Assembly: GCF_000373105.1 (NCBI RefSeq)
Contig: NZ_KB890416.1
Coordinates: forward strand, 62,001 to 126,000
DNA length: 64,000 nt
DNA from: Neolewinella persica DSM 23188
GTDB taxonomy: Bacteria > Bacteroidota > Bacteroidia > Chitinophagales > Saprospiraceae
Direction: 5' to 3'
Made by a program: the position numbers and the translations under genes. The notes beneath the pieces were generated by a model. It was not told the origin of the DNA. It worked only from the letters and a program-made list of their open reading frames with translations, and did not search any database. The first letter of the stretch is position 1; each line of letters opens with the position of its first letter. Below, piece by piece: positions 52,154 to 60,534 of this stretch.

Positions 52154-53941
52154 TTAAATTTCAGCACATCCTTCCTCCAACCACTCCAACTCCTCCCCCT
52201 CCAGCAACGGCCCCACCCGCTCAAGCACCATCGCGTGATACGTATTGACCCAGTCCACCTGGTCTTTGGTCAGCATGTGCTGTTCGATGAGGCTTCGTTC
52301 GATGGGGAAGTAGGTCAGTGTTTCAAATTCCAGCCAACCATCGGTGGAGGCGGGTTGGACGGCGACGAGGTTCTCCACCCGGATACCGTAGGCACCGACT
52401 TTGTAGTAGCCGGGCTCGTTGCTTACCACCATGCCTGCTGCAAGGGGATACTGGGCGTTGGGCGACTTGGTCTGCTGGCTGATGCTCATCGGCCCTTCGT
52501 GGACGTTGAGGAAGAAGCCAACGCCGTGGCCCGTTCCGTGGCCGTAGTTGAGCTGATGCCGCCACAGCGGCATGCGGGCCAGCGGGTCGAGTTGAGCACC
52601 GCAGGTGCCCACGGGGAACTTCGCCATCGACAGTTCGATGTGGCCCTGCAGCACGAGGGTGAAGTTGCGGCGCATCTCCTCCGTCGTTTCGCCGACGGCG
52701 AAGGTTCTGGTGATGTCGGTAGTACCAGTGGTGTACTGCCCACCGGAATCGAGAAGTAATAAGCCTTCTGCCTTCAGTTTAGCCGACCCTTCCTCTGGCG
52801 CGCGGTAATGCACGATGGCACCGTTGCCGGCGTAGCCGACGATGGCTGGGAAACTGTCGGTGATGAAGTGTTCGTCTTCCGCGCGCAGCGCGTGGAGCTT
52901 GTGGGCCACGGCGGCCTCATCGACACCGGCGGCGATGGCGCCGTCGAGCCAGCGGCGCAGCCGCAGCAGGGCCACGGCATCGCGGGCCATTGTGGCCCGC
53001 AGGTGCTCGAGTGCCTTGTCATTCTTTACCGCTTTCCAGGCGGGGATCGGACTGGAGACCTCGGTGGTTTTGTCTTCGCCGGCGTGCATTGCCAACCGGG
53101 CGGAGATGGTGGCGGGGTCGAGGCCGATGTCGGCGTTGATGGCGTTGGTTCGCCGGAGGAAGCTGCTGATCTTGTCGTAGTCATGCACTTCCAGCCGGTG
53201 GCCGTCGGGGAGGTTGTCGGTCCAGGCTTCAAAGCCGGGGCGAGGCGCGGCAAACAGGGTATGGTCCCCCTTACGGCCAACTACGAAGTAGGCCACGCAC
53301 AACGGGTTGAAATCGATGTCGGAACCCCGCAGGTTGAGTAGCCAGGCGGCTTCGTCAAGGGCGGAGATAACATAATAATCCAGGTCTTTCCCGGCCATCC
53401 AATCGATCAGCCGGCCGAGCCGGTCTTGCCACGGTTCTCCACTAAAATCCGGGGTGTGCTCGAAAATCTTACGATTAGGGACTGCGGGCCGGTCTGACCA
53501 TATTCTCCGCAGGAGGTCTTCGTCGAGGACAAGGTTTAATTCGTACTCGGCCAACTTCTTGCGGAGTCTCCTGCTGCTGCGCAGGCTGGTGACCCGGCCG
53601 TCGGTGCCGACCGTCTGGCCGTCCATCAGGGTCGCCCCAAGCCATTCTTCGATAGGAAACACGCCAGACTCGCGGTGGTCTTTTAATAGCTCGATACCCG
53701 AGCCTTCCAACTCCGTTGTGGCTTGAAGGAAGTACCGACTGTCGGTAAGCAATTTGGCATCGTGCTGTGTAACAACCAGCGTGCCGGCCGAGCCCGTGAA
53801 GCCGCTTAACCATTCCCGTGCCTCCCAGCGCGGAGCAGGATACTCGCTCTGGTGGGGGTCGGTGCTTGGAACAATGTATGCGTCGATCTGGGTTTCGAGC
53901 ATGGCCTGGCGGAGGGCGGAGAGTCTGGCGGAAATGATCAT
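52154..53941 (-). CDS. pepP: Xaa-Pro aminopeptidase (aminopeptidase P family, M24B)
   Basis: 595 residues, the length of the three-domain eukaryotic-type APP1 enzymes. Two creatinase-like N-terminal domains precede the pita-bread catalytic domain. Metal ligands are visible in LLLDSGGQYTTGTTDITRTF (Asp pair, about residues 410-430), GTGHGVGFFLNVHEGP (His with the following VHEGP), NEPGYY (Glu) and a C-terminal FETLTYFPI. The enzyme cleaves N-terminal residues before proline using two Mn ions. There is no signal peptide, so it is cytoplasmic. It stands alone on the reverse strand between convergent and divergent neighbours. Confidence 0.94.
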   Translation of the reverse strand: MIISARLSALRQAMLETQIDAYIVPSTDPHQSEYPAPRWEAREWLSGFTGSAGTLVVTQHDAKLLTDSRYFLQATTELEGSGIELLKDHRESGVFPIEEWLGATLMDGQTVGTDGRVTSLRSSRRLRKKLAEYELNLVLDEDLLRRIWSDRPAVPNRKIFEHTPDFSGEPWQDRLGRLIDWMAGKDLDYYVISALDEAAWLLNLRGSDIDFNPLCVAYFVVGRKGDHTLFAAPRPGFEAWTDNLPDGHRLEVHDYDKISSFLRRTNAINADIGLDPATISARLAMHAGEDKTTEVSSPIPAWKAVKNDKALEHLRATMARDAVALLRLRRWLDGAIAAGVDEAAVAHKLHALRAEDEHFITDSFPAIVGYAGNGAIVHYRAPEEGSAKLKAEGLLLLDSGGQYTTGTTDITRTFAVGETTEEMRRNFTLVLQGHIELSMAKFPVGTCGAQLDPLARMPLWRHQLNYGHGTGHGVGFFLNVHEGPMSISQQTKSPNAQYPLAAGMVVSNEPGYYKVGAYGIRVENLVAVQPASTDGWLEFETLTYFPIERSLIEQHMLTKDQVDWVNTYHAMVLERVGPLLEGEELEWLEEGCAEI

Positions 53942-54224
53942 GGGCGGAAGTTAGGGAAATAGTCAGAGAGTCAAATAGTCAGCGCGTCAAATAGTCAGGG
54001 AGTTAAATGGAAACCCATCCAATGGTGACGACTCTGGCCCTGCGCTTAAAAACTTTTCCTGGCACCTGCGGCCGCGCCCTCTGCTCCTTCCTATACGCGT
54101 CATAATGCAGGTTGACGACCAAGCTTTACGAACAAACTTAAAACACCACAGCCCGCTACGCGTTCGAACTACAAGACTACAAGACTACAAGACTACAAGA
54201 CTACAAGACTACAAGACTACGCCC
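53942..54224. repeat. Gene-free stretch with AGTCAGAGAGTC words, GC-rich repeat and an 8-bp tandem repeat
   Basis: Contains a degenerate word array AGTCAGAGAGTCAAATAG (53961 on), the GC-rich dispersed repeat (54059-54079) and a tract of the 8-base unit ACTACAAG, 6.6 copies from 54168 to 54220. The tract ends four bases before the YtxJ start codon (54225). Length variation of this tract would change the leader of that gene. Confidence 0.85.
54059..54079 (-). repeat. GC-rich dispersed repeat, singleton
   Basis: The reverse strand reads GGGCGCGGCCGCAGGTGCCA, a close match to the family core, upstream of the forward YtxJ gene and in the standard orientation toward it. Confidence 0.85.
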
Positions 54225-54563
54225 ATGTTCCATACCATGAAATCCTCCGCCGATTTTGCCGCAGCGCTAGAAGCCAGCCACCAACAACCGGTGGTACTGT
54301 TCAAACATAGCGATAACTGCCCGTTTAGCGGGGCGGCCCAGATAGAGGTTGCTCACTCAAAGCATGACCTGGAAATTTACGGTATTACTGTGCAGTATAC
54401 GCCCGAGCTGAAGGTGGAGATTGCGGAGAAAACCGGCGTTGAGCACTCCAGTCCGCAGGCTATCCTCTTGCATAAAGGGGTTGCCGTAAATCACTATTTC
54501 CGTAGTGAAATCAAGGAGCGCACGTTGAAGGCGGCAATTAAGGCGTTGCTTAGTGAGCAGTGA
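54225..54563 (+). CDS. ytxJ: YtxJ-type bacillithiol-associated thioredoxin-like protein (monothiol bacilliredoxin)
   Basis: 112 residues from the ATG at 54225 (MFHTMKSSADF); the upstream frame encodes the 8-base repeat and was rejected as coding. A thioredoxin-like fold with VVLFKHSDNCPFSG, in which the single Cys corresponds to the BrxC/YtxJ FKHSxxC motif, and the cis-Pro in HSSPQAILL. Bacilliredoxins of this kind remove bacillithiol from proteins; BSH pathways occur in many Bacteroidota. ATG at 54237 is an alternative start. It is preceded by the ACTACAAG tandem repeat. Confidence 0.88.
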   Translation: MFHTMKSSADFAAALEASHQQPVVLFKHSDNCPFSGAAQIEVAHSKHDLEIYGITVQYTPELKVEIAEKTGVEHSSPQAILLHKGVAVNHYFRSEIKERTLKAAIKALLSEQ

Positions 54564-54787
54564 GCAGGAGTAAGGATTCAGTGATCAGGATTTAGCAATC
54601 AGGGGTCAGTGAGCAGGATTCAGGATTTAGCTCGCAGAGCTTTGTCCTCCAGCACTGACTTATTGGTTTTAAGTTAGCCAAACAACCACATACAATTGTG
54701 GTTCGTCAGCTGGCGCTAGCAGACTGTCGGAGAGAATCAAATTATTTTACCGTCACACCACCGTTCATCATTTAAAATTATCCCATC
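54564..54787. other. Gene-free stretch with AGGATT/AGCAG word tract
   Basis: The left part (54559-54640) is an array of degenerate words GTGAGCAGGATTCAGGATTTAG (partial). The right part is AT-rich and contains the expected translation start area of the following nucleoside phosphorylase, but no in-frame ATG, GTG or TTG at the expected position. Confidence 0.55.
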
Positions 54788-55657
54788 ATCATCCAGTCAT
54801 CCGAACTCATCCTACGCCCAAACGGCGCTCTATATCACCTCGATCTGCTACCCGGCCAGGTTGCTGAAACGATCATCACCGTTGGCGACCCCGAACGGGT
54901 ACGGGCGATCACGCGCCGGTTTGACAAAGTAGAACTGAAGGTTGAAGCCCGTGAATTTGTTACCCATACCGGAGAGCTGGACGGAAAGCGCCTGACGGTG
55001 ATCTCGACGGGTATCGGGACGGATAATATCGACATCGTTTTTAACGAGCTGGATGCCCTGTTCAATATTGACCTGACCCGGCGCGAGGTGAAAGGGGATA
55101 TTACTAAACTGAGGTTCGTCCGATTGGGGACAAGTGGTTCTTTTCAGACTGATCTGCCACTAGACAGCTTCGTACTGTCTGAAGCAGCCCTGGCAGCCGA
55201 CGGTCTGCTGCCTTTCTACCTCTCCGGTGGGGAACCGGACGAAGCCGCAATTTCTCTGTACGAGCATCTGGAAGACGGAGGCGTGCAACTGCCCACTCCC
55301 GTATTGGTCGTCCGGCCTGATTTACCGGCTGTTTTTGCGAATTCCGATCTGGCCCGGGGCATGACCATGACTGCCGCCGGGTTCTATGCTCCTCAGGGGC
55401 GAAGCCTGCGGCTGCCTTCGGGGTTACACCCAAAACTACTCAGCCGCATGCGCAGCTGGCGGCACGATGCCCTTCGGCTAACCAACATCGAGATGGAGAC
55501 TGCGGGTATTTATGGGTTGGCGACGGCGCTGGGCCACCAGGCTGCCTCCGTCTCCGCGCTACTCGCCAACCGTGCAGAGGGTACTTTCAGTAAGCAACCG
55601 GCTAAAACGGTGGAGCGGTTGATTGATCTTGGGTTGGGGCTGATTGGGCAGATGTAG
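54788..55657 (+). CDS. Nucleoside phosphorylase (PNP/UDP family), no canonical start codon visible
   Basis: The coding frame is open from just after a TAA at 54776-54778 and continues to 55657. Translating from 54788 gives IIQSSELILRPNGALYHLDL, matching the usual family start (M-I-x-x-S-E-L-I-x-x-x-G-x-I-Y-H-L). The codon at the expected initiator is ATC. Further motifs: TIITVGDPERV (phosphate-binding G-D-P-x-R), STGIGTDNIDIVFNEL, RLGTSGSFQ, and IEMETAGIYGLA (the E-M-E-T ribose site). The first in-frame ATG (54998) would remove 70 residues including the phosphate site. Either ATC initiates (as AUU does in infC), or an ATG has been mutated or miscalled. Family function: phosphorolysis of nucleosides for salvage. 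Confidence 0.85.
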   Translation: MIQSSELILRPNGALYHLDLLPGQVAETIITVGDPERVRAITRRFDKVELKVEAREFVTHTGELDGKRLTVISTGIGTDNIDIVFNELDALFNIDLTRREVKGDITKLRFVRLGTSGSFQTDLPLDSFVLSEAALAADGLLPFYLSGGEPDEAAISLYEHLEDGGVQLPTPVLVVRPDLPAVFANSDLARGMTMTAAGFYAPQGRSLRLPSGLHPKLLSRMRSWRHDALRLTNIEMETAGIYGLATALGHQAASVSALLANRAEGTFSKQPAKTVERLIDLGLGLIGQM

Positions 55658-55866
55658 AGAAGGAGAGAAGGGTTGAATGTGAGAATGGGCTGCCGCAAGG
55701 GCCGTTCGCGGCGCTGCGCTTGCTCACCTGAGAAGGGAGAATGAAGAAGGGAAGAATGGGCTACCGCAGGTACCGTTCGTTGCTCGCCCGGGCGAATGAG
55801 CGCAGCGCAATGAGTAGCACCAGCGGCAGCCATTCACCCATTCGTTCATTCAACCATTCATTTGCG
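55657..55866 (+). repeat. Double word-arm hairpin element, GAATG arms
   Basis: It contains a truncated core copy (55688-55732: GGCTGCCGCAAGGGCCGTTC, GCGGCGCTGCGCTTGCTCACC) and a complete one (55759-55831: GGCTACCGCAGGTACCGTTC to CAGCGGCAGCC). Left words are GAGAAGGGTTGAATGTGAG and AGAATGAAGAAGGGAAGAATG; right words are CCATTCACCCATTCGTTCATT and following, complementary to them. It begins at the stop codon of the phosphorylase gene and may terminate it. Confidence 0.85.
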
Positions 55867-55916
55867 CAATAGTAATCCCTCCCCATCGTTTTAAGGTCCG
55901 GATTAAACAATCAAAC

Positions 55917-56387
55917 GTGTCTTTATTACCCCGCTTATTTACTTTGGGCCTCCTCTGTCTGTTTACTATCGGCCTTGCCGCACAGACAAATTACGCTGGG
56001 ATCATCGATGCCTACGTGGGAGGGCATGATGCGCAGGTATCGTCGGCAAATGCGGCCCGGGTGACCCACGCTCTTGTCACCTTAAGAATCAACGATCAAA
56101 ATGAATTGGAAGCGCTCATCAGTAACGAAGAGCAGCTCCGCATTTCTTTGCAACGAGAGGATACAACGGACATGGACTACCTGTTCCCCATCACCATTGA
56201 CTCCGCCCTGGTCATTATCACCAACGGCACTACGGTAATTATTGATCCTGTCGGCCAGATGCACTTTGCACTTTCCCTTAATGCCAATCCGAAATTGCCA
56301 TATTTTGATGCGGAGCCCACCCTGGTATTTGAAGGCTATGGTCTGAGCCGTCATTGGGGCAAAGCAGGTGGTTCTTCTATTGATTAA
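55917..56387 (+). CDS. Secreted protein, unknown function
   Basis: 156 residues from a GTG start (55917), which provides a signal peptide (MSLLPRLFTLGLLCLFTIGLAAQ). The mature part, about 133 residues, is beta-rich (ALVTLRINDQNEL, LRISLQREDTTDMDYLF, ALVIITNGTTVIIDPVGQMHFAL). I recognise no family. It precedes the TspO-like gene on the same strand by 65 bases, and the two may be co-transcribed. Confidence 0.65.
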   Translation: MSLLPRLFTLGLLCLFTIGLAAQTNYAGIIDAYVGGHDAQVSSANAARVTHALVTLRINDQNELEALISNEEQLRISLQREDTTDMDYLFPITIDSALVIITNGTTVIIDPVGQMHFALSLNANPKLPYFDAEPTLVFEGYGLSRHWGKAGGSSID

Positions 56388-56452
56388 GGCCCATCCGTGG
56401 AAAAGCTGAACTACTACTTCTTATCTTCCGTTTAGTCGGAAACGGTCTGTTT

Positions 56453-57211
56453 ATGTCTCATTCTTCCTCCCGCTTCCTTGCCCTCGTTGGTATGCTTGTT
56501 ATGTTGGTTCTCTATGTGCTGAATGCCTCGGGGAACCTGGGCCCTAATCCCATCGGGACAACTTCGACCGCCACCAATCCACTCATTGTTCCTGCCCCGT
56601 ACGCTTTTGCTATTTGGGCACCGATTTATACCGGGCTGATCATTTTTCCCATCTTTCAACTGTTCAAAAAACGGGAGAACCATCCTGCCTGGATTCCGCT
56701 GCGTCAATGGTTCGCCGCCAATGTGGTGGCCAACGGCGTTTGGCTGGCTTTTGCCTCTTATGACTGGCAGTGGCTTACGGTGGCCGTCATCGTTTTTATG
56801 CTGATTTCCCTGTTTGAGATCAACCGGTTGCTGCGGACTATCGAAGCCGCCAAAGCAGACCGGAGCTATTGGCTGGAGCGTCTCGTTTTTAGTCTCTACT
56901 TTGCCTGGGTTACGTTGGCGACGGTACTCAACGTCAGTTCTGCGCTGCATTTTTATGGGTGGGACGGTTTCGGGGTATCCGAGGTGACCTGGACCATCAT
57001 CATGATCGTCGTTGCAGCGTTAATTGCTGGTTATACCAGTCTTCGTTACCGGGACCCTGCGTTTGCAGGTGTAGTCGTCTGGGCGTTCATTGCGCTGACG
57101 ATAAAGCATTGGGCGGGGACGCCGGTGCTGGGAATGGTTGCGGGTGCAGTGGCCGTTGTCTTCGCGGGAATAATGGTTTGGAATGCGCAGCGTCGTGTAG
57201 TGGCCGGTTAG
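56453..57211 (+). CDS. TspO/MBR-like tryptophan-rich sensory protein
   Basis: 252 residues with about seven hydrophobic segments. The N-terminal half has FAIWAPIYTGLIIFP, close to the TspO signature W-x-P-I-Y, then WLAFASYDWQWLTV, and an overall Trp-rich composition. TspO proteins bind porphyrins or tetrapyrroles and steroids in the membrane. This protein is longer than classical TspO (about 160 residues), as in the Bacteroidota 'tryptophan-rich sensory protein' group, which has extra C-terminal helices. Any link to oxygen or light regulation is inferred. Confidence 0.85.
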   Translation: MSHSSSRFLALVGMLVMLVLYVLNASGNLGPNPIGTTSTATNPLIVPAPYAFAIWAPIYTGLIIFPIFQLFKKRENHPAWIPLRQWFAANVVANGVWLAFASYDWQWLTVAVIVFMLISLFEINRLLRTIEAAKADRSYWLERLVFSLYFAWVTLATVLNVSSALHFYGWDGFGVSEVTWTIIMIVVAALIAGYTSLRYRDPAFAGVVVWAFIALTIKHWAGTPVLGMVAGAVAVVFAGIMVWNAQRRVVAG

Positions 57212-57582
57212 CCCAACAATACTTCACGCGCTTAAGAAGCCCTTTAATATAAAAGGTCGGTATTCCTTCACGCATGAGCATGTGGGGCCTCTGCTATGTT
57301 TGGGTTTAAATATCTGTAAATCAATTTGTTACGCGTTTACAGCGTTTTTTCGAAGGCTAATTTTACAGAACAAGGCGGGTCTTTTCGTCTTTGTCCTCCG
57401 GGGGGCGAAGGGTCTACTTTTACCGTGCACTGTTGGTCCATCACTGAATGAGAAGGGACGAGGCGTTGCAGCCGGGGAATGCTGAAAACCGGGTGTTTAT
57501 AGAGTAGGTGCGTTTAAATTTATTTATTATGACTTTATAAATTGATTCCATTCAATACAGACGTTGGCTACAGCACCTTGCT
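57212..57582. other. Gene-free, AT-rich transition
   Basis: No supported gene; a 67-codon forward frame at 57282-57485 has no coding character. Composition becomes AT-rich here and stays so to the right edge. The upstream part of the next frame (from 57541) may be translated (see the following entry). Confidence 0.5.
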
Positions 57583-58146
57583 ATGTTCGCTTTGCTATTC
57601 TTTTCTATGTCCGGTTGTCAGGAAGACAAAAACATCATTTCTGAAAAAGCCAGCGTCACGGTAGAGCAATTCACGGATGCGGTGATTGCTGACGAACATT
57701 TTCAGAACGTGTTGACCATAATTTCCGCTGGCCTGGACGGGAAGGCAGATGAATCTGCCGTTGAGGAGCAGTTGAATATATTATATAATGCTGAAAAGAC
57801 TGATTACCTGCGCTCCATGTTCGAAATGGTCCCCGTTAGTGGCTCCAGCGAAGAACACGTAAAAGCAGTTTTTGCGCAGCTGAACAAAAGAATTAACGCT
57901 GAATTCGAAGACCTTTATTCAATTACCGATGGGGCAATGTCCGCTAATGGATCGGCAAATAAGGGCACCCCTTGCTTTGACCGACTGACCAATGACCGGG
58001 CAGCTATAAGTACCACGGTGGTTCTATGTACAGCAGCAGCGTTGATTCACGGCAGCCTGGAGGCTGTCAGGCAATTGGTACAATACAGATTGCCTCTGCT
58101 TATGCTAGATTTCACCGTTGCCTTCAAACCACCTACTAATCCATAA
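57583..58146 (+). CDS. Predicted small lipoprotein, unknown function
   Basis: 187 residues from the ATG at 57583, with a lipobox FSMSGC (lipidated Cys about residue 12). The n-region is oddly short and has no positive charge. The frame is open upstream to a TAA at 57538-57540 and encodes IDSIQYRRWLQHLA before the ATG, which would supply the usual basic n-region, but contains no ATG, GTG or TTG; ATT at 57541 is the only plausible earlier start. The mature part is helical and acidic, ending with a Gly/Ser/Cys segment (SANGSANKGTPCFD) and a hydrophobic patch (TVVLCTAAALIHGSL). No family recognised. Two more small secreted products follow. Confidence 0.6.
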   Translation: MFALLFFSMSGCQEDKNIISEKASVTVEQFTDAVIADEHFQNVLTIISAGLDGKADESAVEEQLNILYNAEKTDYLRSMFEMVPVSGSSEEHVKAVFAQLNKRINAEFEDLYSITDGAMSANGSANKGTPCFDRLTNDRAAISTTVVLCTAAALIHGSLEAVRQLVQYRLPLLMLDFTVAFKPPTNP

Positions 58147-58149
58147 ATT

Positions 58150-58430
58150 ATGAAATTCATTACTAATTTATTCTTATTCTATTCCTTGCCGGGCCTGTCT
58201 CTATTGGTTTTGTAAACGCTGAGAAAACAAAGTTTGTGGATTGTCTGAGACCTTTTCAAGTATCCATTGCTGCGGCTGACCAGGAATTACAAGATAACTA
58301 CGAACATTGTGCCGAAGATGCCGATTGGCTGGTGCGAGGCTGGTGTCGAAAAGAGGCTAGACTTATCTATAGTCGCGATGTAGATTCTGCCGTCAGATCT
58401 TATGGCAACTGCCAATTCGGTACTCCCTAG
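58150..58430 (+). pseudogene. Small secreted Cys-containing protein, frameshifted in its signal peptide
   Basis: An ATG at 58150 starts MKFITNLFLF and stops at 58213-58215. A +1 frame, open from 58167 to 58430, encodes LILFLAGPVSIGFVNA followed by a 68-residue tail (starting EKTKFVDCLRPF) with four cysteines (C-x(~20)-C, W-C, N-C). The two frames together give one normal signal peptide and mature domain, so a single-base frameshift is likely. It lies in the short repeat TTATTC-TTATTC-TATTCC, a hot spot for slippage. The stop-to-start spacing to the lipoprotein gene is three bases, so they were one operon. Alternatives: programmed slippage, or a base-call error. Confidence 0.65.
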
Positions 58431-58731
58431 TATGGATTTTAGGAACATATTCAACAGAAGCCATTTCGAATTTTAATCCACCTAGCTGTAAGGCATATTG
58501 AAATGGCAGTTCTGAGTCTGTGGAGCGGTATCGAGGGTTCTCGGTACCGTTCTTCAGTGATTAACCATGATTTTACCAAGCAAGAACTCAGCGTAGGAGG
58601 AGGTATTCGAAACATCCTAAACGTCAGAACTATTGAAGAGCGTAATATCTCCATCTACCAGCGCTATACCCAGTCCTATCGCTTACGGCCTAGAACGATG
58701 TATTTATTCCTCACTAATACCTTCTAAAACT
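58431..58731. other. Gene-free stretch
   Basis: No supported gene. A 74-codon forward frame (58503-58727) and its reverse shadow have no recognisable features. I see no strong repeat or hairpin here. Confidence 0.5.
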
Positions 58732-60222
58732 TCACAGCGCCTCTAAAATAATCTCCCAAAGGTCTTCGTAGGGGAGAATCTCCTGGTCGTAGCCCTGGCT
58801 GGTGATGTCGATCTTGACGGTGTCCAACAACGCGCGTAGTTCAGCCGTTCGCTTTTCAATTCTCGACCGATCAAAATTATTTTTTACGATTAGCTGGAGC
58901 ATGTGCAGAAAGACGTTGCCACGGAAATTTTTCTCTACCCCCGCGTAGCGGCTACGGTATTTACCGACGGCCTCAAAACGATCATCCACTTCATCAAGTT
59001 TCTGCTGCTGTAGCAGCAAGGAGATCTGGGAAATGAGAACGGGGACGTTCTGCCCACGTTTGTCTTTTGAAAAGGTTGGAAGGCTGTTCAGGTAGCGGGT
59101 AATGCGAAAAGGATTGGCTTTCTTTTCAGGGGTCAGTTCAATCCTGCCTGCGTTGGCTAAAATACGGAGGTAGGCACCGTAGATGATCCAGATTTCCTGA
59201 AGATAACCAGGGAGTTTCTTGTATTTTTTTCGGGTAGTAGTGTTCTTGTGGAGATCGCTGGCTTGCGCGTAGCGCTTGGTGTGTAGCAGGAGGATGAAAT
59301 GCAGTTCTCTTGCTTTGAACCAGTTGAATGACTCTGATTCGACCTGGTTATAAATCTTTAATAGTGTCTCCTCTCCCTCCTGATAGTACTTTAGAGGGAT
59401 ATAGCAAGCTATTAAATTAATGGCCAGGCCGTGGAAGTAAGAAGCATCAATGAATTTATATTCAGCAAACTTTTCTAACACTGGTTTAATGATGGAGACT
59501 GCATGTGTGTATTCTCCCAAAGCCATGTGAACCGACATTTTCATAGACGTAGTCAGATAGTCTAAGCGTTGAGAGCTAGAGTCACATTCTATGTTGTCAA
59601 TCTCTTTTACGTACTTCCTTGCCTCCTCTGATATTTCTAATTTTGGAGAGCGATCAGTTACGTATTTCAAGGTGATTTTTGCCCATGAAGCCGTTGCGTG
59701 CGTTTCTTTAAGGAAGAGGGACGTTAATCGTTGAATAAGATCGATCATTTGGGCCGATTCCTTAATCTTTCCTCTGATACTATAGTAGTTTAATAGCTTA
59801 GTCGCAGCATTCAGGTGCTCAGCAGTAAACTCGAATTTTTCACTTATGGTGAGGACTTTTTTGCATACGGCAGCCATGTTAGAATATGCCCTCAATGCAT
59901 TGAGGTTGTTGGCCAGGCAGAGGAGTGATTGGCATTCCAGAAAGGCCTTTTTTCTGCTGCTGAACTTGGCCTGTTTAACATCGACAAAAAAGGCGGTATT
60001 AAAAAGACGCTCTCTGAGTTGATGCTTAAGTTTATAGTAAGCATTGCGCTGACCCTCATCATCATAAAGTAGCGGGAATGCCTCGTCATCGGTAAGGTTT
60101 TTATTTTCAGTCAACAAATAGTAGAAACGATCAAGCTTCGTTTGCTGTCCACTGCCGATGATGGAGATGGACTTGGTTTTGTTGCGGTTGAGGACGCCAA
60201 CTAATTCTAATAGGTGTTTCAT
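58732..60222 (-). CDS. Large helical-repeat (TPR-like) protein, unknown function
   Basis: 496 residues, cytoplasmic, almost entirely helical, basic and Leu/Lys-rich, without signal peptide or membrane segment. Helix pairs repeat with about 34-40-residue spacing (for example AYSNMAAVCKKVLTISEKF, HLNAATKLLNYYSIRGKIKE, GEYTHAVSIIKPVLEKF), giving a TPR/solenoid impression, although no strict TPR consensus is present. The final third holds FSKDKRGQNVPVLISQISLL. It is AT-rich and divergent from the small-peptide genes that begin at 60535. A regulatory or assembly role for that cluster is a guess from position only. Confidence 0.7.
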   Translation of the reverse strand: MKHLLELVGVLNRNKTKSISIIGSGQQTKLDRFYYLLTENKNLTDDEAFPLLYDDEGQRNAYYKLKHQLRERLFNTAFFVDVKQAKFSSRKKAFLECQSLLCLANNLNALRAYSNMAAVCKKVLTISEKFEFTAEHLNAATKLLNYYSIRGKIKESAQMIDLIQRLTSLFLKETHATASWAKITLKYVTDRSPKLEISEEARKYVKEIDNIECDSSSQRLDYLTTSMKMSVHMALGEYTHAVSIIKPVLEKFAEYKFIDASYFHGLAINLIACYIPLKYYQEGEETLLKIYNQVESESFNWFKARELHFILLLHTKRYAQASDLHKNTTTRKKYKKLPGYLQEIWIIYGAYLRILANAGRIELTPEKKANPFRITRYLNSLPTFSKDKRGQNVPVLISQISLLLQQQKLDEVDDRFEAVGKYRSRYAGVEKNFRGNVFLHMLQLIVKNNFDRSRIEKRTAELRALLDTVKIDITSQGYDQEILPYEDLWEIILEAL

Positions 60223-60534
60223 GATTCATGTAATAGGCTTGATAGATAAATAAAAAGATGGTCTTTTAGTTTTTGATGCCGACAAAATAAATCGTTGCTG
60301 CCAATTAATTAGGCGCTGATATTTGGAGTAAACCATAGGGCTGGGGGTAAGGCTTCTCTGCCTGTAATGAGTAGTAAGTGCCTGTTTTTATTAGGCTTTT
60401 TCGTGCTGCTTACGGTGGGAATCATAATTCTGTGGGTAAAAAAGAGTGCATGTCTGTCATGGTAGGTAAGTAGAAGGAGGGGCAACTTTACAGTGTAAAT
60501 AATTCTAACAGTAAAACCAATAAATACTTAAACC
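60223..60534. other. Divergent intergenic region; possible 32-residue membrane peptide
   Basis: It is mostly AT-rich. An ORF at 60367-60465 (ATG to TAG) encodes a 32-residue single-span peptide (MSSKCLFLLGFFVLLTVGII, then LWVKKSACLSW). It overlaps a weak third copy of the promoter module seen at 60677 and 61756 (CTGGGGGTAAGG at 60351 and GCTGCTTACGG at 60405), so one of the two readings is probably accidental. Confidence 0.4.

Noticed and set aside
54168-54220. Coding repeat TRLQDYKT at the N-terminus of the bacilliredoxin
   Set aside because: The family start aligns at 54225; the upstream codons come from an 8-bp noncoding tandem repeat.
57112-57133. GGGCGGGGACGCCGGTGCTG in the TspO-like gene as a GC-rich repeat copy
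   Set aside because: Too many mismatches in the second half and a normal membrane-protein coding sequence; left out of the family count.
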